64,000 bases of DNA from Actinoplanes regularis (GCF_900188005.1 NZ_FZNR01000011.1:186001-250000); one strand, 5' to 3'; shown: positions 16,516 to 25,590, counted from the first letter of the stretch. Translations and numbers: made by a program. Notes: generated by a model not told the origin, from the letters alone.

Positions 16516-18285
16516 TCAGTCGCCGTTCCGGGTGGCCGAGCCACCGAAGGAGGGGCGGTAGACGTGATATCCGGGCGGTGCCGCCGGGTGATCCTCGTCT
16601 CCGGGGCCGGAAGGGCTGCCCGCGGGGGTGTCCGCGTCGAGCCGGCGAGTGGGCTCGTCCGAGGTCGGCGCCGGGTCGGCCGGCTTGCGCCGCCGTCGGC
16701 TCGTCCACCAGCCGGGAGCGGGGCGCCGCTCCTCCAGGGTGGGGTCCAACGTTCGGTCGCCCGCCGCGGTGCGCTGCCGCGGTGCGCCGTGACCGGCCTC
16801 GTCGGGAACCGCCGGGGCGTCCGGCCATGGGTCGGCCGCCTCGTAGAACAGGTCCTCGTCGTCGGGGCGTGACGTGTCCGAGGACGTACCGGAAGGGGAT
16901 GGATCTTCGGCGGAGCCGGCGAGGTCTTCCGGGCGGCCCGCCAGCCGTTCGTTGTGCAGGTGAGCGGTCGACCAGGTGGCCCGGGCGGCCGCGAGGACCG
17001 CCAGCAGCGCGGCGAGCGCGATCCCCAGGCGGCCGGTGAGCGGGATCAGGCCGAGGCCGCCGCCGGTCACCCAGGCCAGCATGAGGACCGTCTCGGAGTG
17101 GGCGAAGGCGGTGGCACGCAGCCGCTCCGGGACGCGCTCCTGGATGCTGGCGTCGACGGCGAGCTTGGCGATGCCGCTGAAGACGGCGGTCAGCAGGGCC
17201 AGCAGGGCGACGGTGACCAGGTTGTAGAAGACGGTGGCGAGGATCGCCGCGCCGGCGGTGATCACCAGGCCGCTGGACTGCAGGGCGAGCGGGCGGCGGA
17301 TGCGCAGGCCGGTGCCGGCGGCGGTGGAGAGGAACGTGCCGAGCGCCAGCGCGCCGCCCACCACGCCGACCGCGGCGCTCTTGCCGAGATCCCGGCCGAG
17401 AACCGTGGTCTGCACATCCCCGGCCATGATCGCGAAGGTCAGGAAGAGCAGCAGGAAGCCGTAGATCAGGCGCAGGCCGGCACTGCCGAAGAGGGCGGCC
17501 AGCACCAGGCGGCCGGAGAGCGGGCGGTCGGAGCCGCGGTTCAGCCCGAGGACGGTGCGCCAGGCTCGCGGCATGGCCTCGGGCGGGTCGGAGTCGGCCC
17601 GCGGCGGCAGGCGCAGCGCCACCACCATCCCGACGGCGAAGATGATGATGGCGACCCGCATCGGCCACTGTGGCCCGAACCGGAAGGCGAGCAGGCCGAT
17701 CGGAGCGACCAGGGCGCCGGCGAACGTGCCGTAGACGCTGGCCCGCGCGCCCACCTGGGACAGGCCGACCCCGGCGGGGAGCAGGCGGGGGACGGCGGCG
17801 GAGCGGGCCACGCCGTAGGCCCGGGAGAGGGCCAGCACGCCGAAGGCGGCCGGATAGAGCGCCCAGCCGGTCAGATTGTTGGACATCACGTAGGCCAGGA
17901 ACGCCCGGCCCAGCATGGTCACCGCCAGGGCGTAGCGCCGGCCGTGCCGGAAGTGGTCGAGCAGCGGGCCGACCACCGGGGCCAGCAGTGCGAACGGGAC
18001 CATGGTGATGAGCAGGTAGAGCCCCGCCTTGCCGCGGGCCTCGCCGAGCGGAACGCTGAAGATGGTGCCGGCCAGGCCGATGGCGATCAGCGCGTCGCCC
18101 GCGCAGGAGACCGCGTGCAGGTCGAAGAGCCGGATCATGCCGATCTCGTTGGCGGCGCCGCGGGCCCGGACGGTGCCGATCCGCCGGGTCGCCCAGGCTC
18201 CGCCGCGCACCGAACCACGCACCATCAGGCGCACGGCTTTGACACCCGTGCCGACGGTGCGTCCGAGGGTGGGAAGCAGCGGCAT
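16516..18285 (-). CDS. MFS-type membrane protein with long polar tail
   Basis: 589 residues. About 400 residues form 12 membrane helices of MFS type; the last 150 or so are a Pro/Asp/Glu/Arg-rich cytoplasmic tail that ends SFGGSATRNGD and looks disordered. ATG 18285 has AGGA 8 bases before it; ATG 18294 is too close to that site. Position directly upstream of mqnB is conserved in related actinomycetes as far as I recall. Substrate unknown. The tail could be a docking or regulatory segment. Confidence 0.8.
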   Translation of the reverse strand: MPLLPTLGRTVGTGVKAVRLMVRGSVRGGAWATRRIGTVRARGAANEIGMIRLFDLHAVSCAGDALIAIGLAGTIFSVPLGEARGKAGLYLLITMVPFALLAPVVGPLLDHFRHGRRYALAVTMLGRAFLAYVMSNNLTGWALYPAAFGVLALSRAYGVARSAAVPRLLPAGVGLSQVGARASVYGTFAGALVAPIGLLAFRFGPQWPMRVAIIIFAVGMVVALRLPPRADSDPPEAMPRAWRTVLGLNRGSDRPLSGRLVLAALFGSAGLRLIYGFLLLFLTFAIMAGDVQTTVLGRDLGKSAAVGVVGGALALGTFLSTAAGTGLRIRRPLALQSSGLVITAGAAILATVFYNLVTVALLALLTAVFSGIAKLAVDASIQERVPERLRATAFAHSETVLMLAWVTGGGLGLIPLTGRLGIALAALLAVLAAARATWSTAHLHNERLAGRPEDLAGSAEDPSPSGTSSDTSRPDDEDLFYEAADPWPDAPAVPDEAGHGAPRQRTAAGDRTLDPTLEERRPAPGWWTSRRRRKPADPAPTSDEPTRRLDADTPAGSPSGPGDEDHPAAPPGYHVYRPSFGGSATRNGD

Positions 18286-18436
18286 GGGAACCATCCTGAC
18301 TGATCCGGGCGACCCGTGCCGTGATCTGGCGACCTGTCGCCCCACCAGCCACCCCGGGAACGGATTCGGCACGCCATCCACCCGGTATCTGGGGAGTCAT
18401 TGCGGCACGCGGGCTTCGGTAAGCAACAATGGGCGG

Positions 18437-19258
18437 GTGACCTCCAGGACCACCTCTCGCGCCGCCCGACTCGACCAGGTCTGTGCCGATGCCGTCGGGG
18501 TGGCCCGTGGTGCGATCACCGATGTGGACCCCGAAGACATCGGCGAGCACCTAGAAGCTGTCGCCGAGGGTGATCGGGTGGTGACGCACTTCTTCGAGTC
18601 GCGTCTCGCCGGTTACCGCGGCTGGCGCTGGGCCGTCACGGTGACCCGGGTGCCCCGCAGCCGGCACGTCACCGTCTGCGAGACCGTGCTGCTGCCCGGC
18701 CCCGATGCCCTGCTCGCCCCCGGCTGGGTGCCGTGGAACGAGCGGGTCCAGCCCGGTGACCTGGGCGTCGGCGACCTGATGCCGACCGCGCCGGACGACG
18801 ACCGCCTTGCCCCGGGCTACGTGCTCAGCGACGACGCCGCCGTCGAGGAGGTCTCCTGGGAGGCCGGCCTGGGCCGCTCCCGGGTGATGTCCAAGGAGGG
18901 CCGGATGGAGACGGCCCAGCGGTGGTATGACGGTGACGCCGGTCCGGAGGCGCCGATCTCGGCCGCCGCCCCGCGTAACGCCCGCTGCGGCACCTGCGGC
19001 TTCTACCTGCCGCTGGGCGGCTCGCTGCGGCAGATGTTCGGCGTCTGCGGCAACCTGTACGCGCCGGACGACGGCCGTGCGGTGAGCGCCGACCACGGTT
19101 GTGGCGCGCACTCCGAGACCCTGCTGGCCGCGGTCGAGCAGCCGGTCGACGAGCTGCCCACGATCTACGACGACGGCGAGGTCGAGGCCATGGCGGTCAG
19201 CCGCGGCCACGGCTCGGTCGAGTCAAGCGAGCCCGCCGAGGACTACGGGCACAGCTAG
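18437..19258 (+). CDS. DUF3027 protein
   Basis: 273-residue soluble protein of the actinobacterial DUF3027 family. The family feature is a repeated basic/aromatic region (LAGYRGWRWAVTVTRVPRS) and a C-terminal cysteine/histidine cluster (RCGTCGFYLPLGG, GVCGNLYA, DHGCGAHSE) that looks like a zinc site. Function unknown. GTG 18437 is placed 6 bases after AACAAT, with no ribosome site, so it may be leaderless. Its stop overlaps that of the opposite DUF2530 gene in CTAG. Confidence 0.85.
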   Translation: MTSRTTSRAARLDQVCADAVGVARGAITDVDPEDIGEHLEAVAEGDRVVTHFFESRLAGYRGWRWAVTVTRVPRSRHVTVCETVLLPGPDALLAPGWVPWNERVQPGDLGVGDLMPTAPDDDRLAPGYVLSDDAAVEEVSWEAGLGRSRVMSKEGRMETAQRWYDGDAGPEAPISAAAPRNARCGTCGFYLPLGGSLRQMFGVCGNLYAPDDGRAVSADHGCGAHSETLLAAVEQPVDELPTIYDDGEVEAMAVSRGHGSVESSEPAEDYGHS

Positions 19259-19563
19259 ACCTCTTGGATGCGGAACTCCGGGTGTGACAGCGCACGGCGC
19301 TGTCTCCGGTTTTGGTCGTGCACGATCATGGTGATCAGGCCGGGGATGCCGACGAGGAACCCGGCCACGCTGGTCTCGAGCCATTCACGGGGCGCGTCGG
19401 TCAGCAGGAAGACGAGGGTGGCCACGGCGAACGCGGCCAGGCCGGCGAGGGCGAACGGGACCATCGGCGGGTCGAGTGGTTCCACACGCGGCTTGGAGCC
19501 GGTCACGACGGTCAGGCCGGCCAGCGGATCGTCAGCCCGGGTCGCGGGAGACAGGTCACTCAC
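19255..19563 (-). CDS. DUF2530 small membrane protein
   Basis: 102 residues. A polar N-terminus with PRVEPLDPPMVPFA, two transmembrane helices (VPFALAGLAAFAVATLVFLL, then VAGFLVGIPGLITMIVHD) and a short basic tail (RRQRRALSHPEF) match DUF2530. These proteins are conserved next to DUF3027 in actinobacteria. The function is unknown. Confidence 0.82.
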   Translation of the reverse strand: MSDLSPATRADDPLAGLTVVTGSKPRVEPLDPPMVPFALAGLAAFAVATLVFLLTDAPREWLETSVAGFLVGIPGLITMIVHDQNRRQRRALSHPEFRIQEV

Positions 19564-19696
19564 TCCGACAGGGTAAGGCCATTACGGAACGTCTCGGCGC
19601 AGGACGTGAGAGTTGTAACATCATTCCGCTTTTGCCGAGGTCAATCGGTTCTGACACCATGCGCGCGTCGTCAATGTGCCACCCGGAAGGGCAAGC

Positions 19697-21142
19697 ATGT
19701 CCACAGCCGCCAAGTCCCCCGCAGCGCGGAACGGTTTTGACCGCTTCTTCCAGATAACCGAACGCGGCTCAACGCTGAGCCGCGAGATCCGTGGCGGGCT
19801 CGTCACGTTCTTCACGATGGCGTACATCGTCGTCCTCAACCCCCTGATCCTGGCCGGTGGCGCCGACCAGAAGGGCGTCCACCTGCCGCTGGCCGCGCTC
19901 GCGGCGGGCACCGCACTGGTCGCCAGTGTGATGACGATCCTGATGGGCGTGGTGGCCCGCTTCCCGCTCGCGCTCGCCGCCGGCCTGGGCGTGAACGCGC
20001 TGGTCGCCTACGAGATCGCGCCCCAGATGACCTGGGCCGACGCGATGGGCCTGGTGGTGATCGAGGGCCTGCTGATCGGCGTACTGGTGCTGACCGGTCT
20101 GCGGACCGCGGTCTTCAAGGCGGTGCCGACCCAGCTCAAGACCGCGATCGGGGTGGGCATCGGCCTGTTCCTGATGATCATCGGTCTGGTCGACTCCGGC
20201 CTGGTGCACCGGGTGCCGGACGCCGCCAACACCACCGTCCCGGTCGAGATGGGTCTCGGCGGCAAGCTGCTCACCTGGCCGACCCTGGTGTTCGTGATCG
20301 GCCTGCTCGGCACGTTGGTGCTCTTCGTCCGCAAGGTGAAGGGCGCGATCCTGATCGGCATCCTGGGCACCACGGTGCTGGCCATCGCGGTGGAGGCGAT
20401 CGCCGGGGTCGGTTCCGTGGTCACCAACCCGCACGGCTGGTCGCTGAACGTGCCGAAGATTCCGGAGAAGGTCGTCGACACCCCGGACCTGTCCCTGCTC
20501 GGCCACTTCAACGTGCTCGGCTCGTGGCAGCACGCCGGCTGGCTGGTCGCGCTGATGTTCGTCTTCACGCTGCTGGTGGCGGACTTCTTCGACACGATGG
20601 GCACGATGGTTGCGGTGGGCCAGGAGGGCGGGATGCTCGACGCCGAGGGGATGCCGCCGAAGACCCGGGAGATCCTGCTGGTCGACTCGGTCGCGGCGGC
20701 GGCCGGCGGCGCGGCCAGCGTCTCCAGCAACACCTCGTTCGTGGAGAGCGCCGCCGGCGTGGGCGAGGGTGCCCGGACCGGTGTGGCGAACCTGGTCACC
20801 GGTGCCCTGTTCCTGCTCGCCATGTTCTTCGCGCCGCTGGTGCAGGTGGTGCCGTTCGAGGCCGCCTCGACCGCACTCGTGGTGGTCGGCTTCCTGATGA
20901 TGACGGCGGTCCGGCAGATCGACTGGTCGGACTGGAGCATCTCGGTGCCGGCGTTTTTGACCATCACGCTGATGCCGTTCACGTACTCGATCTCCAACGG
21001 GATCGGGGCCGGGATCATCTCGTACGTCGTGCTGAAGGCGGCCACGGGCAGGGCGAGGGAGGTCCACCCGATCCTGTACGGGGTCGCCGTCCTCTTCGTC
21101 CTCTATTTCGCCCGGGGTCCGTTGGAGTCCTGGGTCCTCTAG
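19697..21142 (+). CDS. NCS2-family purine (adenine/guanine/hypoxanthine-type) permease
   Basis: 481 residues with 12-14 membrane helices. AzgA-like NCS2 features are visible: ITERGSTLSREIRGGLVTFF at the N-terminus, FTMAYIVVLNPLIL, TAIGVGIGLFLMIIG, FDTMGTMVAVGQ and TSFVESAAGVGEGARTG (substrate-binding serine/glutamate loop). Imports purine bases with protons. ATG 19697 has GGAAGG upstream. No purine riboswitch is visible in the 130-base leader. A strong terminator follows. Confidence 0.92.
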   Translation: MSTAAKSPAARNGFDRFFQITERGSTLSREIRGGLVTFFTMAYIVVLNPLILAGGADQKGVHLPLAALAAGTALVASVMTILMGVVARFPLALAAGLGVNALVAYEIAPQMTWADAMGLVVIEGLLIGVLVLTGLRTAVFKAVPTQLKTAIGVGIGLFLMIIGLVDSGLVHRVPDAANTTVPVEMGLGGKLLTWPTLVFVIGLLGTLVLFVRKVKGAILIGILGTTVLAIAVEAIAGVGSVVTNPHGWSLNVPKIPEKVVDTPDLSLLGHFNVLGSWQHAGWLVALMFVFTLLVADFFDTMGTMVAVGQEGGMLDAEGMPPKTREILLVDSVAAAAGGAASVSSNTSFVESAAGVGEGARTGVANLVTGALFLLAMFFAPLVQVVPFEAASTALVVVGFLMMTAVRQIDWSDWSISVPAFLTITLMPFTYSISNGIGAGIISYVVLKAATGRAREVHPILYGVAVLFVLYFARGPLESWVL

Positions 21143-21148
21143 GTGTTT

Positions 21149-21187
21149 CATCGTCACCGGGTGCGCTCGGCGCACCCGGTGATGATG
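21149..21187 (+). terminator. Hairpin terminator after NCS2 permease
   Basis: Eighteen-base arms (21149-21166 and 21170-21187) pair with one G-T wobble around a 3-base TCG loop, 6 bases after the stop codon. No T-tract. Confidence 0.85.
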
Positions 21188-21210
21188 GTCATGCGGGTAA
21201 TCACATGTCG

Positions 21211-21236
21211 TTAGCCATGCTCATTAGCTAGGCTAA
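21211..21236. promoter_or_regulatory. MarR operator overlapping the -10 region
   Basis: TTAGCC (21211-21216) and GGCTAA (21231-21236) are exact inverted repeats. TAGGCT (21229-21234) forms a -10 box inside the right arm, 7 bases before the GTG at 21242. A bound MarR dimer would cover the promoter, giving autoregulation. Confidence 0.55.
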
Positions 21237-21241
21237 GTATC

Positions 21242-21685
21242 GTGACGGAGCGAGTGATGACGGAGTACACAGCGGAATCGCTCGCCAAGACTCTCCGGGA
21301 AGCGATCATCCGGTTCAGCCGGCGGATCCGGCAGGCCCGGCCGGTCGGCGAGCTGACGTTCAGCCAGCTCTCCGCGCTGACCAGCCTTCAGCTGCACGGG
21401 GCGCTGACCCCGCGCGAGCTTGCCGACCTGGAGCGGGTGCAGCCGCCGACGATGACCAAGATCGTCGGCAAGCTGGAGGATCGTGGCCTGGTCGCGCGCA
21501 CACCGCACCCCACCGACGGGCGTCAGGTCATCCTGGCCGCCACCGACGAGGGGCGCGCCGTCTACGCGCGCAACGAGCAGGTCCGCAACGAGTGGCTGGC
21601 CGTCCAACTGGATCGGCTGACCCCCGAGGAACGGGACACCCTGGCGCGCGCGGCGGAGATCATGCTGCGCGTCGCCCGCGCCTGA
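21242..21685 (+). CDS. MarR-family regulator
   Basis: 147 residues of MarR winged helix: LTSLQLHGALTPRELADLE, here LTSLQLHGAL plus TPRELADLE, then PTMTKIVGKLEDRGLV (recognition helix) and HPTDGRQVILAATDEGRA (wing). GTG 21242 lies exactly 7 bases after a -10 box, so leaderless translation is likely. ATG 21257 with GGAG 6 bases upstream would give a 142-residue protein instead. It precedes an MFS exporter by 83 bases and probably controls it. Confidence 0.88.
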   Translation: MTERVMTEYTAESLAKTLREAIIRFSRRIRQARPVGELTFSQLSALTSLQLHGALTPRELADLERVQPPTMTKIVGKLEDRGLVARTPHPTDGRQVILAATDEGRAVYARNEQVRNEWLAVQLDRLTPEERDTLARAAEIMLRVARA

Positions 21686-21768
21686 GGCCGGTTCCCGCTC
21701 TCCCGGTCGGTCGTGCCGCTTCGTCACACGACGATGACGCGTACGACCGAGCGAGGAGGCACCACCGC

Positions 21769-23049
21769 ATGCGGGCAGTGCTGGACACGACCTTCCGATC
21801 CCTGAGAGTCCGGAACTATCGCCTCTTCGCCCTCGGCCAGTTGATCAAACTGATCGGTGTCTGGACGATGTTCACCGCCCAGGACTGGCTGGTCCTCGAC
21901 CTCTCCGGAAACTCGCCGGGCGCACTCGGCGTGGTCACCGCCCTCCAGTTCGTCCCGGTGATGGCGCTGACCCTCTACAGCGGGCGGCTCGCCGACCGGT
22001 ACGACAAGCGCAAGCTCCTGATCCTGGCGAACGCCGCGTTCGCGGTCACCGCGGTCGCCTTCGCCGTCATCGTGGCCTCCGGCACCGTGCGGCTCTGGCA
22101 CGTCTTCCTGTTCGCGCTCCTCTTCGGCATCGCCAACTCGGTCGAGACCCCGGTCCGGCAGGCCTTCGTCTCCGAACTGGTCGAGTTGCCGCTGCTGCCG
22201 AACGCGCTGGCGCTCTCCGCGGCCACCTTCAACACCGCCCGGGTCGGCGGCCCGGCGCTGGCCGGCGCCATGCTCGCGGTGCTTCCGATCCGCGCGGTCT
22301 TCCTGATGGTGACCGTGCTGGTGATCGCCCCGGTCTTCACCTACACCCGGATGAACACCGGCGAGCTGTTCGGGCTCCCGCGCGCGTCCCGCGGCGACGC
22401 CCGGGTGCTGGACGGGCTGAAGTACGTCGGCAAGCGCGCCGACCTGCTGCTGCCGATCTGCCTGATGGCGGTGATCGGCATGATCGGCTTCAACTTCCCG
22501 GTCACCCTGGCCGCCCTCGCGAAGATCGACTTTCATGCCGGGGCCTCCTCGTTCGGCCTGCTCACCACGGCCCTCGCGGTGGGTGCCCTGGGCGGTGCGC
22601 TGGCGGGCAGCGGACGGCGGGCGCGGCCCAGCGCCTACCGGGTGATCGGCGCCTCGCTCGCCTTCGGCCTGCTGGAGTTCGCGGTCGGGTTCGCGCCGAA
22701 TTTCCTGATCGCCGCGGTGCTGCTGGTGCCGACCGGGTTCTTCTCGATCTACCTGGCCCAGGCGGCCAACCACCGCGTCCAGATGGGCGTGGACGCCGAC
22801 TATCGAGGTCGGGTGATGTCGCTCTACGTGCTGGTCTTCCTCGGCACCACGCCGATCGGGGCGTCGCTGGCCGGGTGGTGGGGTGAGCACTTCGGGGTCT
22901 CGTCGAGCATCTGGCTGGGTGGCCTGGTGTCGTTCCTGGCGGCGGTGGCGGCGCTGGTCTGGCAGCTGCGAGTGAGTGGTGATCGGCTGGAGTTTCGGTC
23001 GCGGCCGGTCGTCCGACCCGCGCTGAAATCTGTACTGACCGAGCGATAG
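21769..23049 (+). CDS. MFS (DHA3/EntS-like) exporter
   Basis: 426-residue permease with the MFS_3-type sequence: FRSLRVRNYRLFALGQL at the N-terminus, QDWLVLDLSGN, YSGRLADRYDKRKLL (loop 2-3) and FLGTTPIGASLAGWW. Members export drugs, siderophores or macrolides. ATG 21769 follows GAGGAGG. It forms a regulator-transporter unit with the MarR gene. Confidence 0.88.
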   Translation: MRAVLDTTFRSLRVRNYRLFALGQLIKLIGVWTMFTAQDWLVLDLSGNSPGALGVVTALQFVPVMALTLYSGRLADRYDKRKLLILANAAFAVTAVAFAVIVASGTVRLWHVFLFALLFGIANSVETPVRQAFVSELVELPLLPNALALSAATFNTARVGGPALAGAMLAVLPIRAVFLMVTVLVIAPVFTYTRMNTGELFGLPRASRGDARVLDGLKYVGKRADLLLPICLMAVIGMIGFNFPVTLAALAKIDFHAGASSFGLLTTALAVGALGGALAGSGRRARPSAYRVIGASLAFGLLEFAVGFAPNFLIAAVLLVPTGFFSIYLAQAANHRVQMGVDADYRGRVMSLYVLVFLGTTPIGASLAGWWGEHFGVSSSIWLGGLVSFLAAVAALVWQLRVSGDRLEFRSRPVVRPALKSVLTER

Positions 23050-23131
23050 GTGTGAATTGTCCAAAAAACGCGTTGAAAATTTTGCTCGATGTCTTTAAGG
23101 AACCTGGCAAATAGGTAGTTGGCAGATCAGG

Positions 23132-23161
23132 TCCGCCGAATGGGTGTTCCCGCCCGGCGGA
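23132..23161 (+). terminator. Hairpin downstream of MFS exporter
   Basis: TCCGCCG (23132-23138) pairs with CGGCGGA (23155-23161), with an inner GGG/CCC pair and a 3 by 3 internal loop. It is a plausible terminator before the next gene, although 80 bases from the MFS stop. Confidence 0.5.
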
Positions 23162-23181
23162 TTCCGGCATAACGTCAGATC

Positions 23182-23718
23182 GTGGTGATGGTGCAACTGG
23201 TAGTGATCTCGGCGGCGTGGGTGCTGCTGATCGTGCCGTGTGCCTGGGTGTTGCTCCGGCGTCCTACCCTGCGCCGGCCGGCTTCCCCTGGTCATCTGCC
23301 CCGACGGCGCTCCACCCTCCGCCGGGTGCCCGCTCCTGGCCGCCTGCCCCGCAAGGGCTCGGCTCAGGCCTCCTGGGCCCGTCGTCCCGGGCCGCAGAGC
23401 CGCGAGCTCCGCCGGCTCGACCGCGAGCTGCCGGGCGTCGACCTGACGGCCCGGGCGGAGGCGCTGCCCGTGGTCCCGATCGAGCAGCTGGCCTACGACC
23501 TCCGTCGCCTGGACCGGCAGCGCCGCAGCGGTCCGCTGCGGTCGTCGGAGGTGTGCATGGCCGCGCTGCTGCAGGCCTACGACGTGCGGTTGCAGCTGGC
23601 CTGCCGCTGCCTCGGGCTGACCGAGGACCTGCAGCCGTTACGGGGCGTGGACCGGGAAATCGAACGTTTTCGAGTGGAGTGCCAGCTGGAGGCCGCCGGC
23701 CTGGCCCTCCGCGACTGA
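23182..23718 (+). CDS. Hypothetical protein with N-terminal membrane helix
   Basis: 178 residues. One hydrophobic helix (VQLVVISAAWVLLIVPCAWVL) is followed by a proline/arginine-rich linker and a soluble helical domain with ELRRLDRELPGVDL and PIEQLAYDLRRLDRQRR, and two conserved-looking cysteines (LQLACRCLGL). The start is uncertain: GTG 23182, GTG 23185 and ATG 23188 are consecutive in frame and none has a clear ribosome site. I do not recognise the family; the domain looks like a short coiled-coil cytoplasmic module of a membrane-anchored protein. Confidence 0.6.
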   Translation: MVMVQLVVISAAWVLLIVPCAWVLLRRPTLRRPASPGHLPRRRSTLRRVPAPGRLPRKGSAQASWARRPGPQSRELRRLDRELPGVDLTARAEALPVVPIEQLAYDLRRLDRQRRSGPLRSSEVCMAALLQAYDVRLQLACRCLGLTEDLQPLRGVDREIERFRVECQLEAAGLALRD

Positions 23719-23746
23719 CCCCGGTCGCGGCGGGCACCACCGGAGA

Positions 23747-24250
23747 TCACTGGCCGCCGGGCGGCAGGGGCCACTCGTGCAGGGTGTGATAGTTGCCCAG
23801 CAGGCTCTCCACGAGGGCGATGCCGGTCACCGGCCACTCCGGCCCGGCATAGCCCTCGAGCGCCGCGGACAGGCCCCGCTCGGTGCGGTAGGAGACCGTC
23901 AGATGCGGCCGGAACGGCCGGGTGTCGATCGTGAACCCGGCACCGTCCAGCGCCACCCGGACCGACTCCCGCAGCTCACCGAGGGCCTGGACGTCACCGC
24001 CGACCCCGGTCCAGATGACCGCACCGAACCGGCCGGCTCCGGCGAGCCGCAGCCGGAAGGCGGGCGGCCGGGGCGCGGCGGCGAGGGCCTCGGCGACCTC
24101 CGCTGTGCGGAAATCCTCGACCTGGCCCAGGAACGCCAGGGTGATGTGCCATTTCGAGGGCCGGGCGAAGCGCGCTCCGGCCGGCAGCCGGCCGAGCAGG
24201 TCCTCGCGGGCCGCCGCCGGTGGGAAGACGGCCACGAAGAGTTTGCTCAG
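23747..24250 (-). CDS. thpR: RNA 2',3'-cyclic phosphodiesterase (2H family)
   Basis: 167 residues of the 2H phosphoesterase fold, with both catalytic HxTx motifs: HITLAFLG and HLTVSY. It hydrolyses 2',3'-cyclic phosphates of RNA (also called 2'-5' RNA ligase). The start appears to be a CTG at 24250: GGGAG lies 5 bases upstream, it overlaps the sepH stop (CTGA), and it preserves the conserved first strand KLFVAVFPP. The next option, GTG 24235, has no ribosome site and deletes part of that strand. Translational coupling with sepH is likely. Confidence 0.85.
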   Translation of the reverse strand: MSKLFVAVFPPAAAREDLLGRLPAGARFARPSKWHITLAFLGQVEDFRTAEVAEALAAAPRPPAFRLRLAGAGRFGAVIWTGVGGDVQALGELRESVRVALDGAGFTIDTRPFRPHLTVSYRTERGLSAALEGYAGPEWPVTGIALVESLLGNYHTLHEWPLPPGGQ

Positions 24251-25308
24251 GACGACTCCCGGGCGGCCGGGCCGCCCCCGAAGAGCACGTCGTCCCAGCT
24301 CGGGAGCCGCTTGCGCGGCTTGTTCTCGTCGCCCTCGCCACCGCCACCGGCCTGCGCGTTCTGGCCGACCGTGCGGCGCGGGCGCAGGACCGCCAGCGAC
24401 GGCACCGCCGGGACCTCCTTGGGCAGGTCGGCATCGTCGTCGAAGGCCGAGCCGGCACCGCCACCGAGCAGCGCCGCGGCACCGCCGGCGACCGGTCGGC
24501 GGGCCGCCGGGGAGACCGGCTCCAGGCTGCGGCCGGAGGAGCCCTCCAGCGGACGGTCCAGCGAAGCGAGCAGCGCGTCGCGGCCGGCCCGGATCGGGTC
24601 GCGGGTGGGGCGGGCCGGAGCGTCCGCCGCCGGCAGGCCGTGGCCGCCGCGGGTCGGCTCGGCGGTGCGGATCGGGCTGGGCAGGCCGTGCCCGCCGCGC
24701 TCCGGAACCGGCTCCTGGCCGAGGATCTGGGTGGGGCGCTCGGCGCACAGGTATTGCGCCATGTCGTCGTGCGGGGAGACGACCTGGCGGCCCTTGTCCA
24801 GGTCCCAGATGGCCTGCGCGGTGGCCTTGCCGGACGGCCAGGTGGCGACGATCCGCCAGGTGCCGTCGTCCTTACGGAACGCGTCCCAGGAGATCTTCTC
24901 GGTGTCGATGCCGTGCTGTGCCAGCCGGCTGTCCACCACCTCGGCGAGCGGCTGACCGGAGTCGGAGGTCTTCAGCCGGGTGCGGCGCGCGTGCTGGGCC
25001 AGCATGGCCCGCTCCTGCAGCACCGGGCCGGCATAGCGCAGCACCCGGTCGACCGGGACGTTGGCGATGCGGGCCACATCCTCGGCGGACTCACCCTGGC
25101 GGATCCGGGCCTGGATGTCCCGGGGTGACAGCGAGGGCATGACGTCGGGCGTGATGACCGCGACCGCCGTCCCGGGCGGTGCGGGGCTGTCGGTGAGTAC
25201 GGTGGTGACCCGGTCGTCGAGGGGGAGCGCGAGTAGTCGGCCCACCTCGTCGGCGAGCACGAGGGCCTGTCCGTCCTCGGAGAGGGCGACGAAGCGTACC
25301 GGCCGCAT
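24247..25308 (-). CDS. sepH: Cell-division regulator SepH (DUF3071)
   Basis: 353 residues. SepH stimulates FtsZ assembly in actinobacteria. The N-terminal DUF3071 part (MRPVRFVALSEDG, then VTPDVMPSL-like VITPDVMPSLSPRDIQARIR) contains the helix-turn-helix-like segment ESAEDVARIANVPVDRVLRY. Then follow WDAFRKDDGTWRIVATWPSG and a long Pro/Gly-rich disordered tail ending KPRKRLPSWDDVLFGG, the conserved C-terminal motif. ATG 25308 has GGAGG 7 bases upstream. thpR overlaps its end. Location near serC and citrate synthase is the usual actinobacterial neighbourhood. Confidence 0.93.
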   Translation of the reverse strand: MRPVRFVALSEDGQALVLADEVGRLLALPLDDRVTTVLTDSPAPPGTAVAVITPDVMPSLSPRDIQARIRQGESAEDVARIANVPVDRVLRYAGPVLQERAMLAQHARRTRLKTSDSGQPLAEVVDSRLAQHGIDTEKISWDAFRKDDGTWRIVATWPSGKATAQAIWDLDKGRQVVSPHDDMAQYLCAERPTQILGQEPVPERGGHGLPSPIRTAEPTRGGHGLPAADAPARPTRDPIRAGRDALLASLDRPLEGSSGRSLEPVSPAARRPVAGGAAALLGGGAGSAFDDDADLPKEVPAVPSLAVLRPRRTVGQNAQAGGGGEGDENKPRKRLPSWDDVLFGGGPAARESS

Positions 25309-25552
25309 GCGTTGCCTCCGTCTCGTCGCGTTGGCCTCCACTCCCGAGAGTCGGCCACCCGGGCGCGTTTCGGAACACGGTACGCGCCTTGGTCACTCAA
25401 TGGGGGTAAGCCACGCCGTCAAACAACTGACCAGCCAAGATGATCTTCATTGTGTTCGCGTGCTGCTGACCATTCCTTCGTACGGACTATGCCTCCCTGA
25501 TCGCAATGCGCCAAGCCGCCGATCGGGAAGCCGATATCCGTACCGGCGAAAA
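25309..25552. other. sepH-serC intergenic region
   Basis: About 240 bases upstream of sepH and downstream of serC (both minus strand). It must contain the sepH promoter. I see no clear -35/-10 pair, repeat or small gene. Confidence 0.35.
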
Positions 25553-25583
25553 GCGCGACGCGGGCGGCGGGCCCGCGCCGCGC
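25553..25583 (-). terminator. Intrinsic terminator of serC
   Basis: Thirteen-base arms (25553-25565 and 25571-25583) pair with a single A-C mismatch around a 5-base loop, 8 bases after the serC stop. On the minus strand the stem is followed by CTTTT, a real if short T-tract. Confidence 0.8.
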
Positions 25584-25590
25584 ATGGTTT

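Noticed and set aside
19564..19696. Purine riboswitch before the NCS2 permease
   Set aside because: No purine-aptamer core sequence and no three-way junction could be recognised.
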